DNA of 5,360 bases, from the NCBI GenBank assembly GCA_944391155.1, contig CALXSO010000006.1:1-5360 (forward strand), written 5' to 3'. Both the position numbers and the translations under genes were made by a program. The notes under the pieces were generated by a model. The model did not search any database. It was not told where the DNA came from and was given only the letters and a program-made list of their open reading frames with translations. The first letter of the stretch is position 1. Each line of letters opens with the position of its first letter. Shown here one piece after another: positions 1 through 5,167 of this stretch. The stretch comes from an uncultured Clostridia bacterium. GTDB taxonomy: Bacteria; Bacillota; Clostridia; TANB77; CAG-508.

Positions 1-19
1 GAAAGAGGAGGTTTTACTT

Positions 20-172
20 ATGAAAAAAAATAAAGTTAAAAAAAGTCAAAAAAATTTTTCTATTATTACAAGAAAATGTATGATGCAGATTTGTAAATAT
101 TATAATATTAAAAATACTGATATAGAGCTAATTATAAAAAAATTCAATAAAAATCAAAAAAAAGATGCATAA
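20..172 (+). CDS. Small lysine-rich protein of unknown function (50 aa)
   Basis: An ATG at 20 opens 50 codons and ends at TAA 170-172. AGGAGG at 6-11, eight bases before the ATG, is an almost ideal ribosome binding site, and this is the main reason to call the gene. The product is highly basic: a Lys-rich N-terminus (residues 1-11) is followed by a more mixed stretch with two cysteines (residues 20 and 25) and a second Lys/Asn-rich tail. No signal peptide, membrane segment or known domain is visible, and I do not recognise a family. The basic character would suit binding to nucleic acid or the ribosome, but that is inference only. The gene precedes the tadA promoter on the same strand and its own promoter lies outside the window. 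High A content makes chance ORFs of this size easy here, so confidence rests on the ribosome binding site. Confidence 0.55.
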   Translation: MKKNKVKKSQKNFSIITRKCMMQICKYYNIKNTDIELIIKKFNKNQKKDA

Positions 173-207
173 GATATTGTTATACTTTTAGAGTATTTTG
201 CAATGTG

Positions 208-236
208 TTGACTTTTTTATATAAAGACAATATAAT
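208..236 (+). promoter_or_regulatory. Sigma-A promoter for tadA
   Basis: TTGACT at 208-213 and TATAAT at 231-236 are separated by exactly 17 bases: a one-mismatch -35 and a perfect -10. Transcription should begin near 243, giving tadA an untranslated leader of about 94 bases. This separates tadA from the small gene upstream. Confidence 0.85.
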
Positions 237-254
237 TTTAATGAAATTAAATAT

Positions 255-260
255 AAGGAG
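255..260 (+). promoter_or_regulatory. Orphan Shine-Dalgarno-like AAGGAG in the tadA leader
   Basis: AAGGAG occurs at 255-260, about 12 bases after the predicted transcription start. No ATG, GTG or TTG lies at normal distance: the next ATG (280) is 19 bases away and opens only Met-Ile-stop. The tadA ATG is 76 bases downstream and has no such motif of its own. It may act as a ribosome standby site or be chance in A/G-rich DNA. Confidence 0.3.
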
Positions 261-336
261 AAAATTTATTATATATTTTATGATTTAATATAAAGAAAAA
301 TATAAATTATAATCAATAATAAATAAAAATATTAAT

Positions 337-792
337 ATGGAAGAGAAATTTATGTTAGAAGCTTTAAAAGAGGCAAAAAAAGCGTATGCAAAGGACGAAG
401 TTCCAGTCGGTGCTGTAATTGTAAAAGATGGAAAAATTATAGCAAGAGGTCATAATTTAAAAGAACTCAAATGTGATACCACAAAACATGCAGAAATTAT
501 ATCAATACAAAAAGCAAGTAAAAAATTACAATCATGGAGATTAATAGATTGTGAAATGTATGTTACATTAGAACCTTGTGCAATGTGTGCAGGGGCAATG
601 ATACAATCACGTATTTCCAAATTATATTTTGGAGCTAGTGACTTGAAAACTGGTGCAGTTGGTTCAGTTTTAAATTTATTAGAAGACTATAAATTTAATC
701 ACCAAGTAGAATTTCAAGGTGGAATATTAAAAAATGAGTGTGAAAATATATTGAAACAGTTTTTTAAAGAACTTAGGAATAGAAAAAAATAA
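337..792 (+). CDS. tadA: tRNA-specific adenosine deaminase TadA
   Basis: TadA deaminates the wobble adenosine A34 of tRNA-Arg(ACG) to inosine in the cytoplasm, so that one tRNA reads CGU, CGC and CGA. The 151-residue product has the full CDA-fold signature. The zinc/catalytic HAE motif is at residues 51-53 (His51 zinc ligand, Glu53 proton shuttle), and the PCAMC motif at 80-84 supplies zinc ligands Cys81 and Cys84. The early VPVGAVIV strand (residues 22-29), the GASDLKTG loop (99-106) and the FNHQVE segment (residues 120-125) are also typical of TadA. Length is normal (usually about 150-165). The ATG at 337 lacks a ribosome binding site just upstream, and the in-frame stop at 310-312 limits any extension. 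An ATG at 352, with a weak GGAAGAG before it, is an alternative start losing five residues. The gene follows its own promoter and stands next to the SRP RNA-dnaX cluster, as in Bacillus. Confidence 0.96.
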   Translation: MEEKFMLEALKEAKKAYAKDEVPVGAVIVKDGKIIARGHNLKELKCDTTKHAEIISIQKASKKLQSWRLIDCEMYVTLEPCAMCAGAMIQSRISKLYFGASDLKTGAVGSVLNLLEDYKFNHQVEFQGGILKNECENILKQFFKELRNRKK

Positions 793-1055
793 AGTAAAAT
801 GTAAATTTTGTTTAATATATTTAGAAATTGTAATAAATAAATAGGACTAACCATTATTCAACAATATATGAAGTTTGTATGGACAGTAAAAAGAAGGTTA
901 CTGGTCAGTTTTAATAAAATTTCTATCTTCAAAATCAATTTTAAGACATTTTTTAAATTTTTTAGATAATGTTATGTTGAAAACAATGCTATATTGAAAT
1001 AAGTCTAACTAATTACAAAAGAAGAAGGCAAAAGTAGTAATGAATAAAGAATATT
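793..1055. other. Intergenic gap with no convincing gene
   Basis: About 260 bases between tadA and the next promoter hold no ORF with a ribosome binding site and no recognised RNA. The only local structure is a possible long-range pairing between ACTAACCA (846-853) and TGGTCAGT (902-909, seven of eight pairs), followed by TTTT. A competing pairing TAACC (848-852) with GGTTA (896-900) uses the same 5' arm. No clear intrinsic terminator follows tadA. Confidence 0.6.
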
Positions 1056-1084
1056 TTGACAAAAATCCAAAAATATTTTATAAT
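1056..1084 (+). promoter_or_regulatory. Perfect consensus sigma-A promoter for the membrane-protein gene
   Basis: TTGACA at 1056-1061 and TATAAT at 1079-1084 are separated by 17 bases, matching the sigma-A consensus at all twelve positions. Transcription would start near 1091. That leaves only about 8 bases before the ATG at 1099 but about 26 before the ATG at 1117, which supports the later start. Confidence 0.85.
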
Positions 1085-1102
1085 ATCATATATTAAATAT
1101 GC

Positions 1103-1108
1103 AAAGGA
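1103..1108 (+). promoter_or_regulatory. Ribosome binding site that sets the start at 1117
   Basis: AAAGGA at 1103-1108 lies eight bases before the ATG at 1117. The ATG at 1099 has only AT-rich DNA in front of it and lies before this motif, so 1117 is the better start. Confidence 0.75.
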
Positions 1109-1116
1109 AAGAATAT

Positions 1117-1878
1117 ATGATTGAAAAAATTAGACGTATTACAAATACAAAAATATTTCATTTGGTTATGGTAATAGTAATTATTACAGTTATTTTATTT
1201 TTCTCTGGAATTATAATTTTAAGGTATAATGTAGAAGGAGAAACTAATATGCCTTTTGAACTAACTAAGATTTCAGTTATTAGCCAAGTTGATGGGGAGG
1301 AAAAAGAAGTAACAAATGCAAATAATCATTTTGCATTTAATGTATTTGAAAATAATGATATTTATCTATATATAGATAAAAATGAAAACTATGATCAAGA
1401 AGAAACAATAAAATCAATAATTGTAAATAATATTTCACTAGAAGCTGCACCTCAAATAGGAATTGCTAAATTTTATCATCCTGATGCAGTAGAAGTAGAG
1501 ACAATTTTTAAAAATTCAGCCGAAAATGAATGTAATTCAGTTGAGTATGTTGGAGAAGTTCAATCTGATTTAAAAAACATGAAAATTTCTAATCAGGGAG
1601 GTATTGTAGCATTTCGTTATTCAATCCAAGATATTACAAATTATGAAACTAGTGAAATTGAAATTGAACGTAGTAAATTATTGTCTAAAGCTCAAATAAG
1701 TAATGAAAGCATAAAGTCAAAATTAAAATTTGATTTAAATATATCATTAGATTCAGGAAAGATGTTTCAAACTACGATTTCTTTAGAATTACCAATAGAC
1801 GATGTTGTTTCAAGTGGTGTAACATCAAAAGAGTTTAATGATATGGATAGTTATATTTTTAAGAGAATACAAAATTAA
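1117..1878 (+). CDS. Single-pass membrane-anchored extracellular protein, unknown function (253 aa)
   Basis: The preferred start is ATG 1117, giving 253 residues; the frame can extend to ATG 1099 (259 residues), but that start has no ribosome binding site and almost no leader. Residues 1-12 are basic (Lys/Arg-rich). A strongly hydrophobic segment spans about 13-35 and is followed by a charged, acidic, Asn/Glu-rich region of about 215 residues, so the likely topology is N-in/C-out with an uncleaved signal anchor. There is no lipobox, LPxTG motif or catalytic signature. The pattern of alternating hydrophobic residues suggests a beta-rich ectodomain (inference). It reminds me of uncharacterised single-pass proteins in AT-rich Clostridia with an EGE-x-N-MPF-type stretch just after the membrane segment, as at residues 40-48 here, but I cannot confirm this family. 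It has its own consensus promoter and sits between tadA and the SRP RNA, which are adjacent in Bacillus. Confidence 0.85.
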   Translation: MIEKIRRITNTKIFHLVMVIVIITVILFFSGIIILRYNVEGETNMPFELTKISVISQVDGEEKEVTNANNHFAFNVFENNDIYLYIDKNENYDQEETIKSIIVNNISLEAAPQIGIAKFYHPDAVEVETIFKNSAENECNSVEYVGEVQSDLKNMKISNQGGIVAFRYSIQDITNYETSEIEIERSKLLSKAQISNESIKSKLKFDLNISLDSGKMFQTTISLELPIDDVVSSGVTSKEFNDMDSYIFKRIQN

Positions 1879-1887
1879 AAAAAACTA

Positions 1888-1916
1888 TTGTAAAAAATCA
1901 TATTTCATTATATAAT
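1888..1916 (+). promoter_or_regulatory. Sigma-A promoter for the SRP RNA
   Basis: TTGTAA at 1888-1893 and TATAAT at 1911-1916 are separated by 17 bases. The expected start near 1923-1924 coincides with the beginning of the SRP RNA closing helix. It begins ten bases after the preceding stop codon and probably also serves dnaX-ybaB-recR by read-through. Confidence 0.8.
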
Positions 1917-1923
1917 GTGGATA

Positions 1924-2055
1924 GTATGAACTTAATCTTTGTATAGAGAGTAATCCAATAGAAACCTATGAATCTTGTCAGGTCCGGAAGGAAGCAGCAA
2001 TAAGTAGATATTTTTATGTGGAATTACTCTCTATAGAGAGATTAAGCTCAGCTAT
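1924..2055 (+). ncRNA. ffs: Signal recognition particle RNA (4.5S-like, small bacterial form)
   Basis: SRP RNA binds the Ffh protein and targets ribosomes making membrane and secreted proteins to FtsY and the translocon. The diagnostic helix-8 apex is at about 1977-1998: a GTCAGG strand, GGAA tetraloop at 1986-1989 closed by CC/GG, and the AAGCAGC strand of the asymmetric loop that contacts the Ffh M domain. The molecule closes with a perfect 13-bp helix, TATAGAGAGTAAT (1942-1954) with its complement at 2023-2035. An outer helix CTTAATCT (1931-1938) pairs with AGATTAAG (2039-2046), and weaker pairs reach out to ATAG/CTAT (1921-1924/2052-2055). At about 130 bases it is the short form, without the Alu-domain helices of the Bacillus scRNA. 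Exact ends are uncertain; processing could trim them to roughly 1942-2035. In Bacillus too, this RNA gene lies directly before dnaX. Confidence 0.95.
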
Positions 2056-2060
2056 TTTTT
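2039..2060 (+). terminator. Probable intrinsic terminator formed by the SRP RNA closing helix
   Basis: The 3' arm of the outer SRP RNA helix (2039-2055) pairs with 1921-1938 and is followed immediately by a T run at 2055-2060. The RNA's own closing stem would thus act as a terminator hairpin with the whole RNA as its loop. A small local AGC/GCT hairpin (2045-2053) is the only other structure. Termination is likely incomplete, since dnaX starts 22 bases later. Confidence 0.5.
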
Positions 2061-2067
2061 ATTGTAT

Positions 2068-2073
2068 AAAGGA
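2068..2073 (+). promoter_or_regulatory. Ribosome binding site that sets the dnaX start at 2083
   Basis: AAAGGA at 2068-2073 is nine bases before ATG 2083. The frame is open back to a TTG at 2062, but the family-typical N-terminus (M-x-Y-x-ALYRKFRP) begins at 2083. Confidence 0.8.
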
Positions 2074-2082
2074 TGTGAAGTT

Positions 2083-3753
2083 ATGGGGTACACAGCACTT
2101 TATCGAAAGTTTAGACCATTAACATTTTCCGAAATGGTTGGTCAGGAACATATTACAAGAACATTGAGAAATCAAATTATATCAAACAGAGTTGGTCATG
2201 CATATTTATTTAATGGTGGTAGAGGTACAGGAAAAACATCTTCTGCTAAGATATTAGCTAGAGCAATAAATTGTTTAAATCCAAAAGATGGAGAACCTTG
2301 TAACGAATGTGAGATATGCAAAGCGGCTCTTAATGGATCTTTAACAGATATAGTAGAGATGGATGCTGCTTCCAATAATAGTGTTGAAGATATTAGAAGT
2401 ATTAGAGAGGAAGTAAATTTTTTACCTACGAAAGCAAAGTATAGAGTATATATTATAGATGAGGTTCACATGCTTTCAACAGGTGCTTTTAATGCATTAC
2501 TAAAAACATTAGAAGAGCCACCTGAACATGTTAAATTTATTTTAGCAACAACAGAACCACAAAAATTGCCAGCAACAATTTTATCTAGGTGTCAACGTTT
2601 TGATTTTAAAAGAATTTCTAATGAAGATATTATTAAAAGATTAGAAATAGTATGTGAAGAAAGCCAAATTGAAATTACAAAAGGAGCTTTAAATATCATA
2701 GCTGTTTTATCAGAAGGAGCTATGAGAGATGCTTTATCTATCTTAGAGAGATGTATTCAAGATGGTGAGAATAAAATAGACGAAGATAAAATAAAAGATT
2801 TAGTTGGTATACCAAAATTAGAATATGTTCATAGTATCATAAAAGCAATATTAGAATATAATTTAGAAGATGCAATCAACACAACAGAAAAAATTTTAAA
2901 TCAGGGAAAAGATTTAGATAATTTTTTATGGGAAATGATAAAATATGTTAAAGATATTTTAATTTATAAATCTTGTAAATCTCTAGATTTATATACAGAG
3001 AATGAAAAAGTGATGATAAAAGATTTAGCAGAAAAATATACAAATCAAAGATTAGTAAAACTTGTATATGATTTATCAGAGTTACAGAATAATATGAAAT
3101 GGTCAACTCAAAGAAATGTTTTATTTCAAGCAGGGATGATTAAATTTTGTTATGAAGAGCCAATAGGAAATGGAAGTATTGAAGAAAGACTTACAAAGAT
3201 AGAAAATTTTTTAAGAAATCAAAGTTTTGCTTTAAAACAAAGTCAGCAAATTAACAGTTCTGGAGCTTATGCTAATTTTAATGCTAATCAAAATTCTGGT
3301 AACAGTATAAATGTTAATGCAAATCCAATTATGGAAAAAACTGAAAATGTAAGTCAAGTTACGAATACTACTAAGAAAAATATTAAACAAGAAGATAATA
3401 AAACTACTTATTCAGGAAGTATAGAAGAGGCTTGGCCTAAAATAGTTAAAGATTTGAAGCAAAATGGAAAAATAGTATTATATACGAATTTAATGAACAC
3501 AAGAGCAGTAGAGATGAATGACTTAATTGTAGGAATTCAATTTCCAAAAGGAATTACAGCTTTTGGGAAAACAGTTTTAGAAAAGCAAGAAAATATTAGG
3601 GAAATATCTAATTTGGTATCTATGGCTTGTGGTAAAGAAATGCAAATAAAATATATTGATACTTCAAACAAAACAGATAATAATTTTTCAGCAGAAAAAA
3701 AGTTAGAGGATTTTGCTAAAAATTCAGATATTCCATTTAATATTATAGAATAA
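2083..3753 (+). CDS. dnaX: DNA polymerase III subunit gamma/tau (clamp loader ATPase)
   Basis: DnaX is the motor subunit of the clamp loader, which uses ATP to open the beta sliding clamp and place it on primed DNA; in its tau form it also links polymerases to the helicase. The 556-residue product shows the AAA+ core in order: ALYRKFRP (5-12), Walker A GGRGTGKT (45-52), zinc cysteines Cys64, Cys73, Cys76 and Cys79, Walker B with DEVH (126-129), sensor 1 ATTE (155-158), SRC arginine-finger motif (168-170) and sensor 2 Arg215 in EGAMRDAL. The helical collar domain covers about 245-360. A low-complexity Asn/Ser-rich linker (about 385-445) leads to a C-terminal domain (about 446-525). Length is usual for Firmicutes DnaX. 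It starts 22 bases after the SRP RNA terminator with no promoter of its own visible, and ybaB follows 51 bases downstream. One A-AAA-AAG heptamer near the 3' end is too late to make a gamma-like product. Confidence 0.97.
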   Translation: MGYTALYRKFRPLTFSEMVGQEHITRTLRNQIISNRVGHAYLFNGGRGTGKTSSAKILARAINCLNPKDGEPCNECEICKAALNGSLTDIVEMDAASNNSVEDIRSIREEVNFLPTKAKYRVYIIDEVHMLSTGAFNALLKTLEEPPEHVKFILATTEPQKLPATILSRCQRFDFKRISNEDIIKRLEIVCEESQIEITKGALNIIAVLSEGAMRDALSILERCIQDGENKIDEDKIKDLVGIPKLEYVHSIIKAILEYNLEDAINTTEKILNQGKDLDNFLWEMIKYVKDILIYKSCKSLDLYTENEKVMIKDLAEKYTNQRLVKLVYDLSELQNNMKWSTQRNVLFQAGMIKFCYEEPIGNGSIEERLTKIENFLRNQSFALKQSQQINSSGAYANFNANQNSGNSINVNANPIMEKTENVSQVTNTTKKNIKQEDNKTTYSGSIEEAWPKIVKDLKQNGKIVLYTNLMNTRAVEMNDLIVGIQFPKGITAFGKTVLEKQENIREISNLVSMACGKEMQIKYIDTSNKTDNNFSAEKKLEDFAKNSDIPFNIIE

Positions 3754-3804
3754 AAATTTAGTACGAATAGTTATTTTAAAAGAATTTGAAAGGAGTTTGA
3801 TATT

Positions 3805-4149
3805 ATGGGTAAAAGAGGAGGATTCCCTGGTGGTATGGGAGGATTTGGAGGAATGAATCTAGGAAATTTAATGAAAGAAGCTAAAAAAATGCAGGCAGAT
3901 ATGGCAAAATCTCAAGAAGAATTAGCACAAAAAGAATTTGATGCAACAGTTGGTGGAGGTGCTGTTTATGTTAAAGTTTCAGGAGATAAACAAATAAAAC
4001 AAGTTAAATTACAAAAAGAAGCAGTTGACCCAGATGATGTTGAAATGCTTGAAGATTTAGTATTAACTTGCGTAAATGAAGCACTAAGAAAAGTAGATGA
4101 AGCACAAGCTGCACAACTTGGAAAATATAATATACCAGGACTTATGTAA
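3805..4149 (+). CDS. ebfC: Nucleoid-associated protein, YbaB/EbfC family
   Basis: YbaB/EbfC proteins are small homodimers that bind DNA with little sequence preference and belong to the nucleoid. AAAGGAG at 3789-3795, nine bases before the ATG, sets the start. The product has 114 residues. Residues 1-20 are rich in Gly, Met and Phe, an extension I associate with clostridial members. The family core then follows: a helix with NLMKEAKKMQADMAKSQEEL (residues 20-39), a three-stranded sheet including VGGGAVYVKVSGD (about 49-61), and a C-terminal helical part with VNEALRKVDEAQ (about 88-99). Length matches the family (about 100-115). It lies between dnaX and recR on the same strand, the order also seen in Bacillus (yaaK) and E. 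coli, which suggests but does not prove a tie to replication or repair. The reverse-strand ORF overlapping it is a shadow. Confidence 0.95.
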   Translation: MGKRGGFPGGMGGFGGMNLGNLMKEAKKMQADMAKSQEELAQKEFDATVGGGAVYVKVSGDKQIKQVKLQKEAVDPDDVEMLEDLVLTCVNEALRKVDEAQAAQLGKYNIPGLM

Positions 4150-4165
4150 GAAAAGAGGAAAAAGG

Positions 4166-4765
4166 ATGTCATTATATTCACCATCAATAGAAAAATTAAT
4201 AGAAAGTTTTGAAAGGTTACCTAGTATTGGTCATAAAACAGCTGCAAGATTAGCTTTCTATATGTTAAATTGCTCTAAAGAAGAGACAGATGAATTTATA
4301 CAATCAATTGTTCAGGCTAAAAACAATTTAAAATATTGTAGTAAATGTTATAATATTTCTGACACAGATCCTTGTCCTATCTGCAGTAATCCTAAAAGAG
4401 ATCAATCTGTTATTTGTGTAGTTGAGGACGTAAGAGATATTGTTGCAATGGAAAAAACTCATGAATTTAAAGGTGTGTATCATGTTTTACATGGTTCTAT
4501 TTCTCCTATGAATGGTGTTGGACCAGATGATATAAAAATTAAAGAACTTTTGGCTAGACTTATGGATCATACTGTAAAAGAGGTTATTTTAGCTACTAAT
4601 CCAAGAGTTGAAGGTGAGGCAACTGCTATGTATTTGTCTAAATTGATTAAACCTTTGGGAGTAAAGGTAACTAGAATTGCTCATGGTATTCCTGTTGGAG
4701 GAGATTTGGAATATACTGATGAAGTTACTCTTACCAAGGCTTTGGAAGGTAGAAGAGAAATATAG
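4166..4765 (+). CDS. recR: Recombination protein RecR
   Basis: RecR works with RecO and RecF to load RecA onto SSB-coated DNA at gaps and stalled forks. The 199-residue product has the usual length and all family elements: a helix-hairpin-helix DNA-binding segment around LPSIGHKTA (18-26), a four-cysteine zinc finger (Cys58, Cys61, Cys70, Cys73), a Toprim domain from about residue 81 (VICVVED, with Glu87; ATNPRVEGEAT at 143-153) and the C-terminal GIPVGGDLEYTDE segment (174-186). The frame is open back to an ATG at 4097 inside ybaB, but AGAGGA at 4154-4159 and the family-typical start (MSLYSPSIEKLI) point to ATG 4166. The gap after ybaB is only 16 bases, so the two are almost surely cotranscribed and perhaps translationally linked. 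The stop codon overlaps the first base of the palindromic repeat downstream. Confidence 0.97.
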   Translation: MSLYSPSIEKLIESFERLPSIGHKTAARLAFYMLNCSKEETDEFIQSIVQAKNNLKYCSKCYNISDTDPCPICSNPKRDQSVICVVEDVRDIVAMEKTHEFKGVYHVLHGSISPMNGVGPDDIKIKELLARLMDHTVKEVILATNPRVEGEATAMYLSKLIKPLGVKVTRIAHGIPVGGDLEYTDEVTLTKALEGRREI

Positions 4766-4837
4766 GGATTAGGGGACGGTCCTTAAAATCCCTGCAAATA
4801 GGGATTTTGGGGACACTCCTCAAAATTCCTACTAGTA
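4765..4837 (+). repeat. Two tandem copies of a 36-37-base palindromic unit
   Basis: Unit 1 (4765-4800) and unit 2 (4801-4837) both begin GGGATT and share GGGGAC, TCCT and AAAAT blocks. Within them, 4772-4792 and 4809-4829 match at 17 of 21 positions. Each unit folds alone. In unit 2 the arm 4801-4813 pairs with 4817-4829 over 13 pairs (two G-U) around a CAC loop; unit 1 pairs 4765-4776 with 4780-4792 less perfectly around CGG. The pair can instead form one larger hairpin with AAAATCCC (4785-4792) against GGGATTTT (4801-4808). No T run follows, so it is not a classical terminator. It resembles the dispersed GGGGAC...GTCC-type palindromes I recall from Firmicutes intergenic regions; that link is from memory. 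Confidence 0.75.
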
Positions 4838-4889
4838 AAAATTTAAAAATTAAAAATTAGAATAATAAAATATTGACGAATAAAATCAT

Positions 4890-5110
4890 ACAAACAAAAA
4901 ATAAAAAGATTTATAAAATGTAAAAAATGGTAGAAAAAGAATAACAAAGGAAAAAAGAAAGTAAAATACAAAAAACAAAAATAAAAGATTTACAAAATGC
5001 AAAAGATAGTACAAAAAATAGCAAAGGAAAAAAGAAAATAAAACATAAAAAACAAAAGATAAGATCATTTATAAAGAGTAAAAGATAATAGAAAAAAACA
5101 AAATAAAGAT
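4890..5110 (+). repeat. Degenerate ~78-base direct tandem repeat, about 2.7 copies
   Basis: Three successive A-rich blocks start at about 4890, 4968 and 5045. Each opens with an ACAAA/ATAAA-AAC-type stretch, then has a TTTA core (4910-4913, 4989-4992, 5068-5071; spacing exactly 79 each time) and an AAAAGATA-like segment. Copies 1 and 2 also share CAAAGGAAAAAAGAAA (4945-4960 and 5022-5037, spacing 77). Copy 3 is more diverged and incomplete. The block is nearly free of C, and + strand reading frames are broken by stops. The pyrimidine-rich ORF on the opposite strand (4886-5068) encodes only Phe/Leu/Tyr low-complexity and is not considered real. Confidence 0.7.
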
Positions 5111-5122
5111 TAGCAAAAAACT

Positions 5123-5167
5123 AAAAAGGCTATTTGAGTTAAAGTATGACTCAAATAAGCCTTTTTT
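5123..5167. terminator. Strong bidirectional intrinsic terminator
   Basis: The arm 5123-5139 (AAAAAGGCTATTTGAGT) pairs with 5149-5166 with a single bulged A, around a 9-base loop. It ends in six T at 5162-5167 and begins with five A at 5123-5127, so it can work in both directions. It is the first clear terminator after recR and likely ends the dnaX-ybaB-recR transcript, leaving a 3' untranslated region of about 400 bases. It would also stop transcription arriving from the right. Confidence 0.9.

Noticed and set aside
182..199. ATACT/AGTAT inverted repeat with TTT, a possible terminator of the small gene
   Set aside because: The stem is only five pairs, mostly A-T, with a short interrupted T run; too weak to call.
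868..969. 33-codon ORF rich in Lys and Phe between tadA and the membrane-protein gene
   Set aside because: No ribosome binding site precedes the ATG, composition follows the local A/T bias, and no family is recognised.
1040..1096. 18-codon ORF ending just before ATG 1099, a possible leader peptide
   Set aside because: It spans the perfect promoter at 1056-1084, so most of it lies upstream of the expected transcript.
3331..3342. A-run in the dnaX linker as a frameshift site for gamma
   Set aside because: The phase gives A-AAA-ACT, which lacks the second slippery codon; no programmed shift is expected.
3966..4187. Reverse-strand ORF opposite ybaB
   Set aside because: It is a Ser/Thr/Cys-rich shadow of a well-supported gene, with no ribosome binding site signal supporting it.
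4873..4901. TTGACG as a -35 box for a promoter before the tandem repeat
   Set aside because: No acceptable -10 sequence at 16-18 bases downstream.
4886..5068. Reverse-strand ORF that looks like a hydrophobic Phe/Leu/Tyr protein
   Set aside because: It arises from reading A-rich tandem repeats backwards; low complexity and no promoter or ribosome binding site seen.
4890..5110. CRISPR-like array
   Set aside because: The repeated blocks are long, degenerate and contiguous without unique spacers of constant length, and no cas gene is present.
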